From assembly GCF_008705135.1 (NCBI RefSeq), contig NZ_CP023694.1, forward strand, positions 5,499,001 to 5,563,000: a stretch of DNA of 64,000 bases. Direction: 5' to 3'. Position numbers and translations under genes: made by a program. The first letter of the stretch is position 1. Each line of letters begins with the position of its first letter. Below the pieces are notes generated by a model, which was not told where the DNA came from, searched no databases, and was given only the letters and a program-made list of their open reading frames with translations. Source of the stretch: Streptomyces coeruleorubidus (lineage in GTDB: Bacteria; Actinomycetota; Actinomycetes; Streptomycetales; Streptomycetaceae). Shown here one piece after another: positions 52,141-62,189 of the stretch.

Positions 52141-52596
52141 CTAGGACGCCGTAACCTCCGCGCCCCGCGCCTTCGCCTCGCGGGCGTCGTACGCGCTGCG
52201 GGCCGCCGCGATCTCCTCCTGGTGCCGCTCCGTCCAGGTCACCAGGGACTGGATGGTGGTGTGCAGCGTCCTGCCGAGCGAGGTCAGTTCGTACTCGACC
52301 CGCGGCGGCACCACCGGGTGCACCGTCCGCTTCACCAGGCCGTCCCGCTCCAGCGACCGCAGGGTCACCGTCAGCATCCGCTGGCTGACGCCGTCGATCT
52401 CCCGGCGCAGCTCGGTGAAGCGCAGCCGCCGGTTCTCCAGCAGCGCGATGACGAGCAGCGACCACTTGTCGGCGATCCGGTCGAGGATCTGCCGGACCTG
52501 GCAGTCCTCGCGGGTGTCCCACTGGAACGGGTCGGCGTCGCCGTGGTCCACGGTGCTCTCGCAGTTACTCGGTGACTTCGAAGTGCCTACTTCCAT
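52141..52596 (-). CDS. HxlR-family winged-helix regulator
   Basis: 151 aa. The HxlR domain starts at CQVRQILDRIADKWSLLVI, with LRFTELRREIDGVSQRMLT as the recognition region and RTVHPVVPPRVEYELTSLG as the wing, followed by a C-terminal dimer helix. The start at 52596 gives the usual N-terminal length; the frame is open much further upstream but crosses into the MFS promoter. It is divergent from the MFS exporter gene and is its probable repressor. Confidence 0.9.
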   Translation of the reverse strand: MEVGTSKSPSNCESTVDHGDADPFQWDTREDCQVRQILDRIADKWSLLVIALLENRRLRFTELRREIDGVSQRMLTVTLRSLERDGLVKRTVHPVVPPRVEYELTSLGRTLHTTIQSLVTWTERHQEEIAAARSAYDAREAKARGAEVTAS

Positions 52597-52625
52597 GTCT
52601 GTCGATGCTGCCGCAGGGTGGTCGT

Positions 52626-52661
52626 GGTTACAAGAGGGAACCGACCCTCGCTTGCGTAACC
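52626..52661. promoter_or_regulatory. Imperfect inverted repeat between hxlR-type and MFS genes
   Basis: GGTTACAAGAGGG and CCCTCGCTTGCGTAACC face each other across six bases: the GGTTAC/GTAACC ends and AGGG/CCCT inner parts pair, with a small length mismatch between them. It lies midway in the 91-bp divergent spacer and is a plausible HxlR operator. Confidence 0.5.
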
Positions 52662-52687
52662 GACCTTCACCAGAGGAGTGTTGATTC

Positions 52688-54151
52688 ATGGGCACGCGTG
52701 CCTGGGCGTTGCTGCTCGTCCTGTGCGGGACGATCTTCCTTGAGGGCGCCGACGTCGCGATGATGGCGGTCGCGATCCCTGCCATCCGCGCCGACCTCGG
52801 GCTGGCCACCGACACCGCGGCCTGGGTGATGAGCGGCTACGTGCTCGGTTACGCCGGCTTCACGCTGCTGGGCGGCCGGGCGGCCGACCTGCTCGGACGG
52901 CGGCGGATGTTCCTTTTCTGGCTGGCCGTCTTCCTCGCCTTCTCGGGCGTCGGCGGCTTCGCGACCGAGGGCTGGATGCTGGTCGTCGCCCGCTTCGTCA
53001 CGGGTGTCGCCGCCGCGTTCATGACCCCGGCCGCGCTCTCCCTGATCACGACCTCGTACGAGGAAGGCCCGAAACGCAACAAGGCCCTGCTGGTCTTCGC
53101 CGGCACGGGCGCGGCCGGCTTCTCCCTCGGCCTGGTCATCGGCGGTCTGCTCACCCAACTCGGCTGGCGCTGGGTGTTCTTCGCGCCGGTGCTGCTGGCC
53201 GCGGCGCTGCTCGTCGCGGCCGTACGCCTGGTGCCCCGGCAGGACGGCCCGCCCGCGCGCCGGCGCGGGTTCGACCTGCCCGGCGTGATCACCGCCGCCG
53301 GCGCCATGCTGCTGGCCGCCTACACCGTCATACGCCTCGAACACGGCCTGCGCGACTGGCCGCTCACCGTGGTCTCCGGTCTCGCGGCGCTCGCCCTGGC
53401 CGGTGCCTTCGTCGTGGTCGAACGCCGCAGCCCGGATCCGCTCGTCCGCCTCGGCATCCTGCGCCAGGGCCCGGTCGTACGCGCCGACCTGGGAGCGCTG
53501 CTCTTCCTCGGCGCCTTCTTCGGCTTCCAGTTCGTCGTCACGCTCTATCTCCAGGAGCTGCGCGGCTGGTCGCCCCTCATGACGGCGGTGGCCCTGATCG
53601 TCATGGGCGTCGACGCCGTCCTCGCTCCGACGCTCACCCCGAGGCTGGTCGCCCGCTTCGGCCACGCCCAGGTGATCGTCGGCGGCTTCGTCCTGGCAGT
53701 GATCGCGTACGCGCTGTTCCTGCCGGTCGGCATGGACTGGTCCTACGCCGCGATGTTCCCCACCCTGTTCCTCGCGGGCCTCGCCTTCGCCCTGGCCTAC
53801 GGGCCGCTGACGATCGCGGCCACGGACGGGGTCACCGGGTCGGAGCAGGGCCTGGCCGGCGGGCTGCTGACCACCGCCACCCAGTTCGGCTCCGCCATCG
53901 GCATCGCGGCGGTGACAGCGGTCTACGGCCTGGCGTCCACCGGGTCCGACCCCGAGGCCACGCTGTCGGCGTTCCGGGTGGCGCTGATCGTGCCGGTGGT
54001 CCTGGTGGTGCTGGGCACACTGATCTCGCTGGTGAGCGCGCGGGAGGACCGGCGGGCGGTACGCAGGGCTTCCCAGGTGAGCAGTGTCAGTGCCAGCCAC
54101 ACCAACGCGAACCCGGCCCAGCGCTCCGGCGGCATCGCCTCGCCGAAGTAG
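52688..54151 (+). CDS. MFS drug-type exporter (DHA2-like)
   Basis: 487 aa with about 14 hydrophobic helices. Motif A of the family is GGRAADLLGRRRMF near residue 60, motif C-like GAAGFSLGLVIGGLL near residue 142. It likely exports a toxic small molecule by proton antiport. The start follows AGAGGAG. The hydrophobic core ends at about LVSAREDRR; the last 27 residues (ASQVSSVSASHTNANPAQRS and on) are polar and encoded antisense to the end of the rarD gene. The 3' ends of the two genes overlap by 229 bp. Confidence 0.9.
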   Translation: MGTRAWALLLVLCGTIFLEGADVAMMAVAIPAIRADLGLATDTAAWVMSGYVLGYAGFTLLGGRAADLLGRRRMFLFWLAVFLAFSGVGGFATEGWMLVVARFVTGVAAAFMTPAALSLITTSYEEGPKRNKALLVFAGTGAAGFSLGLVIGGLLTQLGWRWVFFAPVLLAAALLVAAVRLVPRQDGPPARRRGFDLPGVITAAGAMLLAAYTVIRLEHGLRDWPLTVVSGLAALALAGAFVVVERRSPDPLVRLGILRQGPVVRADLGALLFLGAFFGFQFVVTLYLQELRGWSPLMTAVALIVMGVDAVLAPTLTPRLVARFGHAQVIVGGFVLAVIAYALFLPVGMDWSYAAMFPTLFLAGLAFALAYGPLTIAATDGVTGSEQGLAGGLLTTATQFGSAIGIAAVTAVYGLASTGSDPEATLSAFRVALIVPVVLVVLGTLISLVSAREDRRAVRRASQVSSVSASHTNANPAQRSGGIASPK

Positions 54152-54936
54152 AAGACGCCGAGCAGGAACTGGAAGACCGGCGTCAGGTACTGCAACAGGC
54201 CGATCGTGGACAGGGGCACGCGGATGGCGGCCGCGCCGAAGCAGACCAGGGGCAGCGCGGTGACGATCCCGGCCGAGGCGAGCAGCGCCGCGTGCCCCGC
54301 GCCCTCGGTGGTGAACGTGGAATCGCCCCGCGCGGTCAGCCACACCAGGAAGCCGAGCGCGGGCAGGAACTGGACCACGGTCTCGGCGGCCAGCGACTCC
54401 ACGCCGCCGAGGTTCAGCTTCTTCTTCACCAGCCCGTACGTGGCGAACGAGAAGGCGAGGCCGAGGGAGATCCACGGGGGCCGGCCGTAGCCGACGGTCA
54501 GCACGACGACCGCCGCGCCGCCGGTCCCGACCGCCAGCCACTGCACCGGCCGCAGCCGCTCCTTCAGCAGCAGCACGCCCATCGCGATGGTGACCAGCGG
54601 GTTGATGAAGTACCCGAGCGAGGCCTCGACGACGTGCCCGGAGTTCACGGACCAGATGTACAGGCCCCAGTTGAGGGTGATGAACGTCGCGGCGACCGCG
54701 ACCAGGCCCAGCCTGCGCGGCTGCCGCAGCAGCTCTCCGGCCCAGGCCCAGCGGCGCAGCACGAGCAGGGCGGCGCCCACGAAGACCAGCGACCACACCA
54801 TCCGGTGGGCCAGGATCTCCAGCGCCCCGGAGGGTTTCAGCAGGGGCCAGAACAGCGGGACGAGGCCCCACATCCCGTAGGCCGCGAAGCCGTTCAGCAG
54901 TCCTATGTGCCGCTCGCCCCTCGGCTTGCCGCTCAC
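53923..54936 (-). CDS. rarD: RarD-type EamA family transporter
   Basis: 337 aa from GTG 54936. Ten hydrophobic helices in EamA/DMT arrangement: GLLNGFAAYGMWGLVPLFW, the family line LEILAHRMVWSLVFV, NWGLYIWSVNSGHVVEASLGYFINPL (quoted from YIWSVNSGHVVEASLGYFI), and PLSTIGLLQYLTPVFQFLLG. RarD proteins are annotated as chloramphenicol-resistance permeases but their substrate is unclear. The core ends near LRTARR; about 45 further residues are low-complexity serine/threonine sequence read antisense to the MFS gene. The normal length is about 300 aa. Confidence 0.9.
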   Translation of the reverse strand: MSGKPRGERHIGLLNGFAAYGMWGLVPLFWPLLKPSGALEILAHRMVWSLVFVGAALLVLRRWAWAGELLRQPRRLGLVAVAATFITLNWGLYIWSVNSGHVVEASLGYFINPLVTIAMGVLLLKERLRPVQWLAVGTGGAAVVVLTVGYGRPPWISLGLAFSFATYGLVKKKLNLGGVESLAAETVVQFLPALGFLVWLTARGDSTFTTEGAGHAALLASAGIVTALPLVCFGAAAIRVPLSTIGLLQYLTPVFQFLLGVFYFGEAMPPERWAGFALVWLALTLLTWEALRTARRSSRALTSEISVPSTTRTTGTISATRNADSVASGSDPVDARP

Positions 54937-55066
54937 GGGCCCCTCCTCCGTACGTGTGTTCCGCGTTCACGACGGTAACGCCGAGCACCCCCGGCTGTCA
55001 TGCCCGTATCGGTATACGGTCATGACAGTCGGGGGTGGGGCGGTTCAAGGGCCCGCCGGGGGGAGT

Positions 55067-55921
55067 TCAGCCCTTGAGCGCCGCGGCGATGGCCTCGGAG
55101 AACGGGGTGGTCGGACGGCCGGTCAGCCGGGAGAGATCGCCGGTGGAGACGACCAGCTCACCCTTCTCGATGGAGGCGTCCACGCCCGCGAGCGTCTGCG
55201 CCAGCGGCTCGGGCAGGCCGGCGCCGGTCAGGATCCCGGTGAGCACGTCGGTCGAGACCGGGTTGTAGGTGATCTCCTTGCCGGTCCGGCGGCTCAGCTC
55301 GGCCGCGTACTCGGCGAAGCTCCACGCGGTGTCGCCACCCAGCTCGTACGTCTTGTTCTCGTGCCCCTCGCCGGTCAGCACGGCGACGGCGGCAGCGGCG
55401 TAGTCGGCGCGGGCGGCGGAAGAGACCTTGCCCTCACCGGCCGCGGCCACGACCGCGTTGTGCTCCAGCACCGGCGCGAGGTTCTCGGTGTAGTTCTCGT
55501 GGTACCAGCCGTTGCGCAGCAGGGCGTAGGGCACGCCGGAGTCCAGCAGCAGCTCCTCGGTGCCGCGGTGGTCGTCGGCGAGTGCGGCGGTCAGCGTGCC
55601 CGGGGCGCTGGTGTAGGCGAGCAAGGCCACACCGGCCGCCTTGGCGGCGTCGATGACGACCTTGTGCTGCTGCACACGGCCCTTGTCGAACTCGTTGCCG
55701 GAGACCAGCAGCACCTTGTCGCCGGCGGAGAAGAGGCCGTCGAAGGACGCGGGCGCGTTGTAGTCGGCCAGCGCGATCTTCACACCGCGCTCCGCGAAGT
55801 CGGCGGCCTTCTCCGCGTTGCGGACGACCGCGGTGATCTGCTCGGCGGGGACCTTCTCCAGCAGCTGCTCCACGACGTGGCGGCCGAGATGTCCGGTGGC
55901 TCCGGTAACGACGATGCTCAT
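55067..55921 (-). CDS. NmrA-like / QorB-type NAD(P)-binding oxidoreductase
   Basis: 284 aa. Atypical short-chain dehydrogenase: the N-terminal VVTGATGHLGRHVVEQLL binds NAD(P), LLVSGNEFDKGRVQQHK and VPYALLRNGWYHENYTENL follow, and the C-terminal half carries ELGGDTAWSFAEYAAELS. It resembles YtfG/QorB quinone oxidoreductase 2. The start at 55921 is preceded by AAGGAGAG. It is divergent from an HxlR regulator gene, the usual partner of this family. Confidence 0.88.
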   Translation of the reverse strand: MSIVVTGATGHLGRHVVEQLLEKVPAEQITAVVRNAEKAADFAERGVKIALADYNAPASFDGLFSAGDKVLLVSGNEFDKGRVQQHKVVIDAAKAAGVALLAYTSAPGTLTAALADDHRGTEELLLDSGVPYALLRNGWYHENYTENLAPVLEHNAVVAAAGEGKVSSAARADYAAAAVAVLTGEGHENKTYELGGDTAWSFAEYAAELSRRTGKEITYNPVSTDVLTGILTGAGLPEPLAQTLAGVDASIEKGELVVSTGDLSRLTGRPTTPFSEAIAAALKG

Positions 55922-55978
55922 GGTGATGGCTCTCCTTGTGGGGTGCGATGGCACTAACCTTAGGAGAAGCGCTAACTC

Positions 55979-56012
55979 TTGGAAAGTACCCACTTTGAAG
56001 TAAGGTACTGGT
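55979..56012 (+). promoter_or_regulatory. Promoter and operator for the HxlR gene at 56013
   Basis: A -35-like TTGGAA (55979-55984) and -10-like TAAGGT (56001-56006) are 16 bp apart, and the -10 ends six bases before the ATG, so the mRNA should be leaderless. Two dyads lie within: ACTT-TG-AAGT (55992-56001) between the promoter elements and AGTACC/GGTACT (55985-55990 and 56004-56009) flanking it. Both fit HxlR binding and autoregulation. Confidence 0.65.
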
Positions 56013-56411
56013 ATGGCAGTAAGTGATGATGAGGCCCTGTGTCCGAACCGGCTGGTGCTGGAGCACGTCACCAGCCGCTGGGGCGTGCTCGTGCTGATCG
56101 AGCTTCTGGACCGCCCGTACCGGTTCAGCGAGCTGCGCCGGGCGATCAGCGGTTACGGAGGCCGGGGTGTCAGCGAGAAGATGCTCACGCAGACGCTCCA
56201 GACCCTGGAGCGCGACGGCCTCGTCCACCGCGACGCCAAGCCCGTGATCCCGCCCCGCGTCGACTACTCCCTCACCGACCTGGGCCGCGAGGCCGCCGAA
56301 CAGGTGCGGGCCCTCTCGCAGTGGACGGACCGGCGCATGGACGACGTGGAGAAGGCCCGCCGGGCGTACGACGAGGCCCGGGCCGCTTCCCAGCAGTCCC
56401 GGGCCTCGTAG
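56013..56411 (+). CDS. HxlR-family winged-helix regulator
   Basis: 132 aa. It has a cysteine near the N-terminus (EALCPNRLVLEHV, residue 10), the position where redox- or quinone-sensing HxlR proteins such as YodB carry their reactive cysteine. The winged helix follows with TSRWGVLVLIELLDRPYRF, FSELRRAISGYGGRGVSEKM and DAKPVIPPRVDYSLTDLG. It is divergent from the NmrA-like oxidoreductase gene, which it probably controls in response to electrophiles or quinones. It is convergent with korB, 18 bp apart. Confidence 0.92.
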   Translation: MAVSDDEALCPNRLVLEHVTSRWGVLVLIELLDRPYRFSELRRAISGYGGRGVSEKMLTQTLQTLERDGLVHRDAKPVIPPRVDYSLTDLGREAAEQVRALSQWTDRRMDDVEKARRAYDEARAASQQSRAS

Positions 56412-56429
56412 CCGTACGGCGGGTGGTGC

Positions 56430-57501
<1,072 letters not shown>

Positions 57502-57509
<8 letters not shown>

Positions 57510-59430
57510 CGATGGCCTCCTTCAGAGCCGTGGCGAGCTGCTCCGCCTTGAACGGCATACCGTTGACCTGGGTGTAGGAGCGGGCGTCCACCAGGTACTT
57601 CGCCCGGATGAGCGTGGCGAGCTGCCCGAGGTTCATCTCGGGGATCACCACCTTGTCGTAACGCTCGAGGACCGCGCCCAGGTTCTTCGGGAAGGGGTTG
57701 AGGTGGCGCAGGTGGGCCTGCGCGATCGATTCCCCGGCCCGGCGCAGCCGCCGCACCGCGGCCGTGATCGGCCCGTACGTCGAGCCCCACCCGAGGACGA
57801 GGGTCCTGGCCTCGTGCGGGTCGTCCACGTCGAGGTCCGGGACCTCGATGCCGTCCACCTTCGCCTGCCGGGTACGCACCATGAAGTCGTGGTTGGCCGG
57901 GGCGTAGGAGATGTTGCCCGTGCCGTCCTCCTTCTCGATGCCGCCGATCCGGTGCTCCAGACCCGGCGTGCCCGGGATCGCCCACGGCCGCGCCAGCGTC
58001 TGCGGATCACGCTTGTACGGCCAGAACACCTCGGTGCCGTCGTCGAGTGTGTGGTTGGGGCCCTGCGCGAACTGCACCCGCAGGTCCGGCAGCTCCTCCA
58101 GATCCGGGATGCGCCACGGCTCGGAGCCGTTGGCCAGATAACCGTCGGACAGCAGGAACACCGGCGTCCGGTAAGTCAGCGCGATCCGCGCCGCCTCCAG
58201 AGCGGCGTCGAAACAGTCCGCCGGCGTGCGGGGCGCGACGATCGGAACCGGCGCCTCGCCGTTACGCCCGAACATCGCCTGGAGCAGATCGGCCTGCTCG
58301 GTCTTGGTGGGCAGCCCGGTCGACGGACCACCGCGCTGGATGTCCACCACCAGCAACGGCAGCTCCAGCGAGACGGCCAGACCGATGGTCTCCGACTTCA
58401 GCGCCACACCCGGGCCGGAGGTCGTCGTCACCGCCAGCGACCCGCCGAAGGCCGCACCCAGGGCGGCTCCGATGCCGGCGATCTCGTCCTCGGCCTGGAA
58501 GGTCCGCACCCCGAAGTTCTTGTGCTTGCTCAGCTCGTGCAGGATGTCCGACGCCGGCGTGATCGGATACGAGCCCAGGTAGAGCGGCAGGTCCGCCTGC
58601 CGGGACGCGGCGATCAGGCCGTAGGACAGGGCGAGGTTGCCGGAGATGTTGCGGTAGATGCCCGGTGGGAACGCCGTGGCCGCCGGGGCGACCTCGTAGG
58701 AGACGGCGAAGTCCTCGGTCGTCTCGCCGAAGTTCCAGCCGGCCCGGAACGCGGCGATGTTCGCCGCGGCGATGTCGGGTTTCTTGGCGAACTTGGTCTT
58801 GAGGAATCTCTCCGTGCCCTCGGTGGGCCGGTGGTACATCCAGCTCAGCAGGCCCAGCGCGAACATGTTCTTGCTGCGCTCGGCCTCCTTGCGGGACAGG
58901 TCGAACTCCTTCAGCGCCTCCACGGTGAGCGTGGTCAGCGGCACCGGATGCAGGTGGTAGCCATCGAGGGACCCGTCCTCCAGCGGACTGGTGTCGTAGC
59001 CGACCTTCTGCATCGCGCGTTTGGTGAACTCGTCCGTGTTGACGATCACCTCCGCACCGCGCGGCAGGTCGCCGATGTTCGCCTTCAGTGCGGCCGGGTT
59101 CATCGCCACCAGCACGTTCGGCGCGTCACCGGGCGTGAGGATGTCGTGGTCGGCGAAGTGCAGCTGGAAGGACGACACGCCCGGCAGGGTCCCGGCGGGC
59201 GCGCGGATCTCGGCCGGGAAGTTCGGCAGTGTCGACAGGTCGTTGCCGAACGACGCGGTCTCCGAGGTGAAACGGTCACCGGTGAGCTGCATACCGTCAC
59301 CCGAGTCCCCCGCGAACCTGATGATCACCCGGTCGAGGCGACGAACGTCCTTCGCGCCCGCCGTTTTGCGCTGCTCTCCTAGGACTGCTTCGTCGGCCTG
59401 CTCCGCTGGGCTACTGACCTGGCTGGTCAC
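57502..59430 (-). CDS. korA: 2-oxoacid:ferredoxin oxidoreductase, fused gamma-alpha subunit
   Basis: 642 aa from GTG 59430, after GAGGGAGG. The gamma domain comes first (about 30-215: RVIIRFAGDSGDGMQLTG, a glycine-rich start, and VAMNPAALKANIGDLPRGA), then the alpha domain (about 235-640: LYLGSYPITPASDILHEL, FQAEDEIAGIGAALGAAFGG, TTTSGPGVALKSETIGLA and QRGGPSTGLPTKTEQADLLQ quoted in part). This domain order is that of actinobacterial KorA. No ferredoxin (delta) subunit gene is next to it, so an external ferredoxin must serve. Confidence 0.93.
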
Positions 59431-59630
59431 TGAACTGGACCTCCCTCGAGGCGGCTGTCCGGGAAGGCCTTCCCGCAGGCATTCCCAGGATCAACACTAC
59501 GACCGCAAGGGTCGCCTTCTTCGGGTTATTCGCATGTTGAACACGACTTTGAGACGATCGCGCGGCCTGACTCGTCCTGCTTTCCGATCTCCGGTGCTGC
59601 CCTTCAAGACGCTCCGCGCCCGCCTCTTGG

Positions 59631-59681
59631 TTCGGCCGGGGACTGGTCGGCCGGTGTTCGGCCGGGGACTGGTCGGCCGGT
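59631..59681. repeat. 25-bp direct repeat at the end of the response-regulator gene
   Basis: TTCGGCCGGGGACTGGTCGG followed by CCGGT occurs at 59631-59655 and again at 59657-59681, identical at 25 positions and one base apart. The second copy ends at the first base of the stop triplet of the response-regulator gene. Each copy can fold (CCGGCCGA/TCGGCCGG). The remaining 59431-59630 upstream of korA holds no gene that I can support. Confidence 0.85.
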
Positions 59682-60352
59682 CAGGAATTCAGGTACGTCA
59701 GCACGGCCAGCACCCGGCGGTGGTCCCCCTCGCTCTGGGAGAGCCCCAGCTTCAGGAAGATGTTGCTGACGTGCTTCTCGACCGCCCCGTCGCTGACCAC
59801 GAGCTGCCGGGCGATCGCCGAGTTCGTCCGCCCCTCGGCCATCAGCCCCAGCACCTCACGCTCCCGCGGGGTCAGCCTCGCGAGCACGTCCTGCTTACGG
59901 CTGCGGCCCAGCAGCTGCGCGACGACCTCCGGGTCGAGGGCCGTCCCGCCCTCGGCCACCCGCACCACCGCGTCCACGAACTCACGCACCTCGGCCACCC
60001 GGTCCTTCAGCAGATAGCCGACGCCCCGGCTGGACCCCGCGATCAGCTCCGTGGCGTAGCGCTCCTCCACGTACTGGGACAGCACCAGCACGCCGAGCCC
60101 CGGGTGCGCCTTGCGCAACTGCACCGCGGCTCGCACCCCCTCGTCGGTGTGCGTGGGCGGCATCCGGACATCGGCGACCACGACATCCGGCAGCTCGCCC
60201 TGCGCGTCCAGCTCCGTGATGGTCTTGATCAGCGCCTCGCCGTCACCGACCCCTGCGACGACGTCGTGCCCCCGGTCGGTCAGCAACCGGGTCAGGCCCT
60301 CCCTGAGCAGCACTGAATCCTCGGCGATGACCACCCGCACCCTGTCCTCCAC
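59681..60352 (-). CDS. NarL/LuxR-type response regulator
   Basis: 223 aa. The receiver domain has acidic residues in VIAEDS, the phospho-acceptor Asp in VVVADVRMPP near residue 55, and the Lys in GYLLKDRV. The LuxR helix-turn-helix follows at about 155-215 (LTPREREVLGLMAEGRTNSAIA). The GTG at 60352 is the preferred start because the receiver begins directly after it and GGA lies upstream. It sits downstream of two HisKA_3 kinases, the natural partners, but a terminator at 60615-60646 separates it from them. Confidence 0.92.
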   Translation of the reverse strand: MEDRVRVVIAEDSVLLREGLTRLLTDRGHDVVAGVGDGEALIKTITELDAQGELPDVVVADVRMPPTHTDEGVRAAVQLRKAHPGLGVLVLSQYVEERYATELIAGSSRGVGYLLKDRVAEVREFVDAVVRVAEGGTALDPEVVAQLLGRSRKQDVLARLTPREREVLGLMAEGRTNSAIARQLVVSDGAVEKHVSNIFLKLGLSQSEGDHRRVLAVLTYLNS

Positions 60353-60544
60353 GATGTTCCGGCCCCCCACAGCCCGACGTCGCCCGTCCGCAGCCCACAA
60401 CGGCTCCGCGCGCACCCGTACGACGGGTCCAGCATTTCAGGATCGGGCGCCGGATGGGGGTGGGACAGGCTTGTTGTCCGGCCGATCCGGCTGATTCGGG
60501 TGGTGGGGCGAGCTCGCGGGAGCGGGAAGGATCAAGGCCGAGGG

Positions 60545-60615
60545 TCCGGGGGAGAGACCGAGGCCGGGAACAACCGTCAGTCCGGGGAGAGACCCAGGCC
60601 GGGAACAACCGTCAG
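60545..60615. repeat. Imperfect 35-bp direct repeat
   Basis: GGAGAGACCGAGGCCGGGAA followed by CAACCGTCAG occurs in two adjacent copies (60545-60580 and 60581-60615) that differ by one G in a run and one G/C change. The copies lie between the first kinase gene's terminator and the response-regulator start. The rest of 60353-60544 shows no gene I can support. Confidence 0.8.
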
Positions 60616-60646
60616 GGGGTGGCAGGGCTCAGCCCCCGCCACCCCC
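60615..60646 (-). terminator. Hairpin terminator after the first histidine kinase gene
   Basis: GGGGGTGGC (60615-60623) pairs perfectly with GCCACCCCC (60638-60646), and the 14-base interior AGGGCTCAGCCCCC... contains a further GGCT/AGCC pairing. It begins 21 bp beyond the kinase stop on the minus strand. Confidence 0.75.
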
Positions 60647-60667
60647 TCGCCCCGGCCGAAGGTCAGG

Positions 60668-62029
60668 TCACCTCACGTGCGCGCCCCGCCACGGCAACTC
60701 CGCGGTCACCCGGGTCGGCCCGCCCGTCGGCGAGTCCACCACCAGGATCCCGTCCACCGCGTCGAGCCGCTCCGCCAGCCCCGCCAGCCCCGACCCCTGG
60801 GATGTGTCGGCCCCGCCCACGCCGTTGTCCACGACCTGGAGCATCAGCCGGTTCTCCGTCCGCCACACCTCCACGCCGGCCCAGGTCGCCCGCGCGTGCT
60901 TGCTGACGTTCTGGAGCAGCTCCGACACGGTGAAGTACGCGATCCCCTCGATCGCCGGCGCCGGACGCTCCGCCAGGTCGACCTCGACCTGCACCGGCAC
61001 CGTGCACCGCGACGCCACCGCCGACAGCGCCGCGTCCAGCCCCCGGTCCGTCAGCACCGCCGGGTGGATCCCCCGGGCCAGGTCCCGCAGCTCCTGCAAC
61101 GCCGTCTTCACCTCGCCGTGCGCCTCGTCCACCATCCGCACGGCCTCCTCCGGATCCTCCTGCAGCTTCTCCTTCGCCAGCCCCAGATCCATGGCCAGGG
61201 CCACCAGCCGCGCCTGCGCCCCGTCGTGCAGATCCCGCTCGATGCGCCGCAGGTCGGCCGCCGCAGTGTCGACCACGACGCCCCGGTCCGACTCCAGCTC
61301 CACCACCCGCGAGGCCAGCCGCGACGGCCCGAGCAGCCCGTGCACCAGCAGCCGGTCCACCATCGTCAGCGCCCGTACGATCCACGGCGTGGCGATCGTG
61401 AACAGCAGACCCACCAGCGCTGTCACCGTGATCTCGAAGGGGTTGTCCAGGTAGACCCGGTGCGTCTCGTCGCCGTACAGCTGCATCCCGTCCTGCCCGG
61501 CGTACATGGGGAACACCCAGAACCACACCGGGTACGTCAGCAGCGCCCAGCCCAGCACCCAGACGTTCACGGCGACGACGAAAGAGAACACCGCCCACGG
61601 CAGATGCAGCACCGCGTACAGCAGGGCCCGCCAGGAGGCGCCGCTCTTGAGGACGGCCCCCATCCAGGCCATGGCGCCGGGCTTCTTCATCCGCAGCGGA
61701 TCCGGCTCGGCCACGTCCATGCCCAGCAGCGCCCGCGCCCGCAGCCGCTCCAGCGCCCCGAGGCCACGGCACCCGGCGAGCGCCGCCGCCAGCACCGGGA
61801 TGCCGAGGAACGTCACGAGCAGTCCCGCCCCCAGCGACACCATCGTGACCGCGTAGGTGAACAGCAGGATGCTGATCGGCAGGCTGAGCAGCACATAGCC
61901 GAGCTCGCGCCAGGTGCGGCCCTCGACCGGTGCCCGCAGCGCGGCGGGCATCCGGTGCCGCCGCTCGGTGCTCCCGGGGAACCCGGGCCTGCCGTCGAGC
62001 CCGTACCCCTGTCCGTACTCCGTGGCCAT
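60668..62029 (-). CDS. NarX/DesK-type sensor histidine kinase
   Basis: 453 aa. The N-terminal membrane part has two helix pairs (about 45-85 and 130-215), with a short RALLGMDVAEPDPLR loop between. The HisKA_3 phospho-acceptor is His268 in ERDLHDGAQARL. The ATPase domain shows SELLQNVSKHARAT (N-box), VVDNGVGGAD and GSGLAGLAERLDAVDG. It senses an unknown envelope signal and probably phosphorylates the response regulator at 59681-60352. The start at 62029 gives a short cytoplasmic lead; the open frame continues upstream into repetitive sequence. Confidence 0.9.
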   Translation of the reverse strand: MATEYGQGYGLDGRPGFPGSTERRHRMPAALRAPVEGRTWRELGYVLLSLPISILLFTYAVTMVSLGAGLLVTFLGIPVLAAALAGCRGLGALERLRARALLGMDVAEPDPLRMKKPGAMAWMGAVLKSGASWRALLYAVLHLPWAVFSFVVAVNVWVLGWALLTYPVWFWVFPMYAGQDGMQLYGDETHRVYLDNPFEITVTALVGLLFTIATPWIVRALTMVDRLLVHGLLGPSRLASRVVELESDRGVVVDTAAADLRRIERDLHDGAQARLVALAMDLGLAKEKLQEDPEEAVRMVDEAHGEVKTALQELRDLARGIHPAVLTDRGLDAALSAVASRCTVPVQVEVDLAERPAPAIEGIAYFTVSELLQNVSKHARATWAGVEVWRTENRLMLQVVDNGVGGADTSQGSGLAGLAERLDAVDGILVVDSPTGGPTRVTAELPWRGAHVR

Positions 62030-62189
62030 CGGCGCCGTCCTTCTCCTCGTCCTGCGGCTGTTCCCTCGTACCTCCACCCTGCTCCGCCGCAGGTCGGCGG
62101 ACCATGGAGTCCGTCGGCGTCTTGGACGGGGGGTTTTCCCTACCTCGCGCGTGCGGCTACCGACGTTGCGGTTGTGGCTGCGTCCAGCG

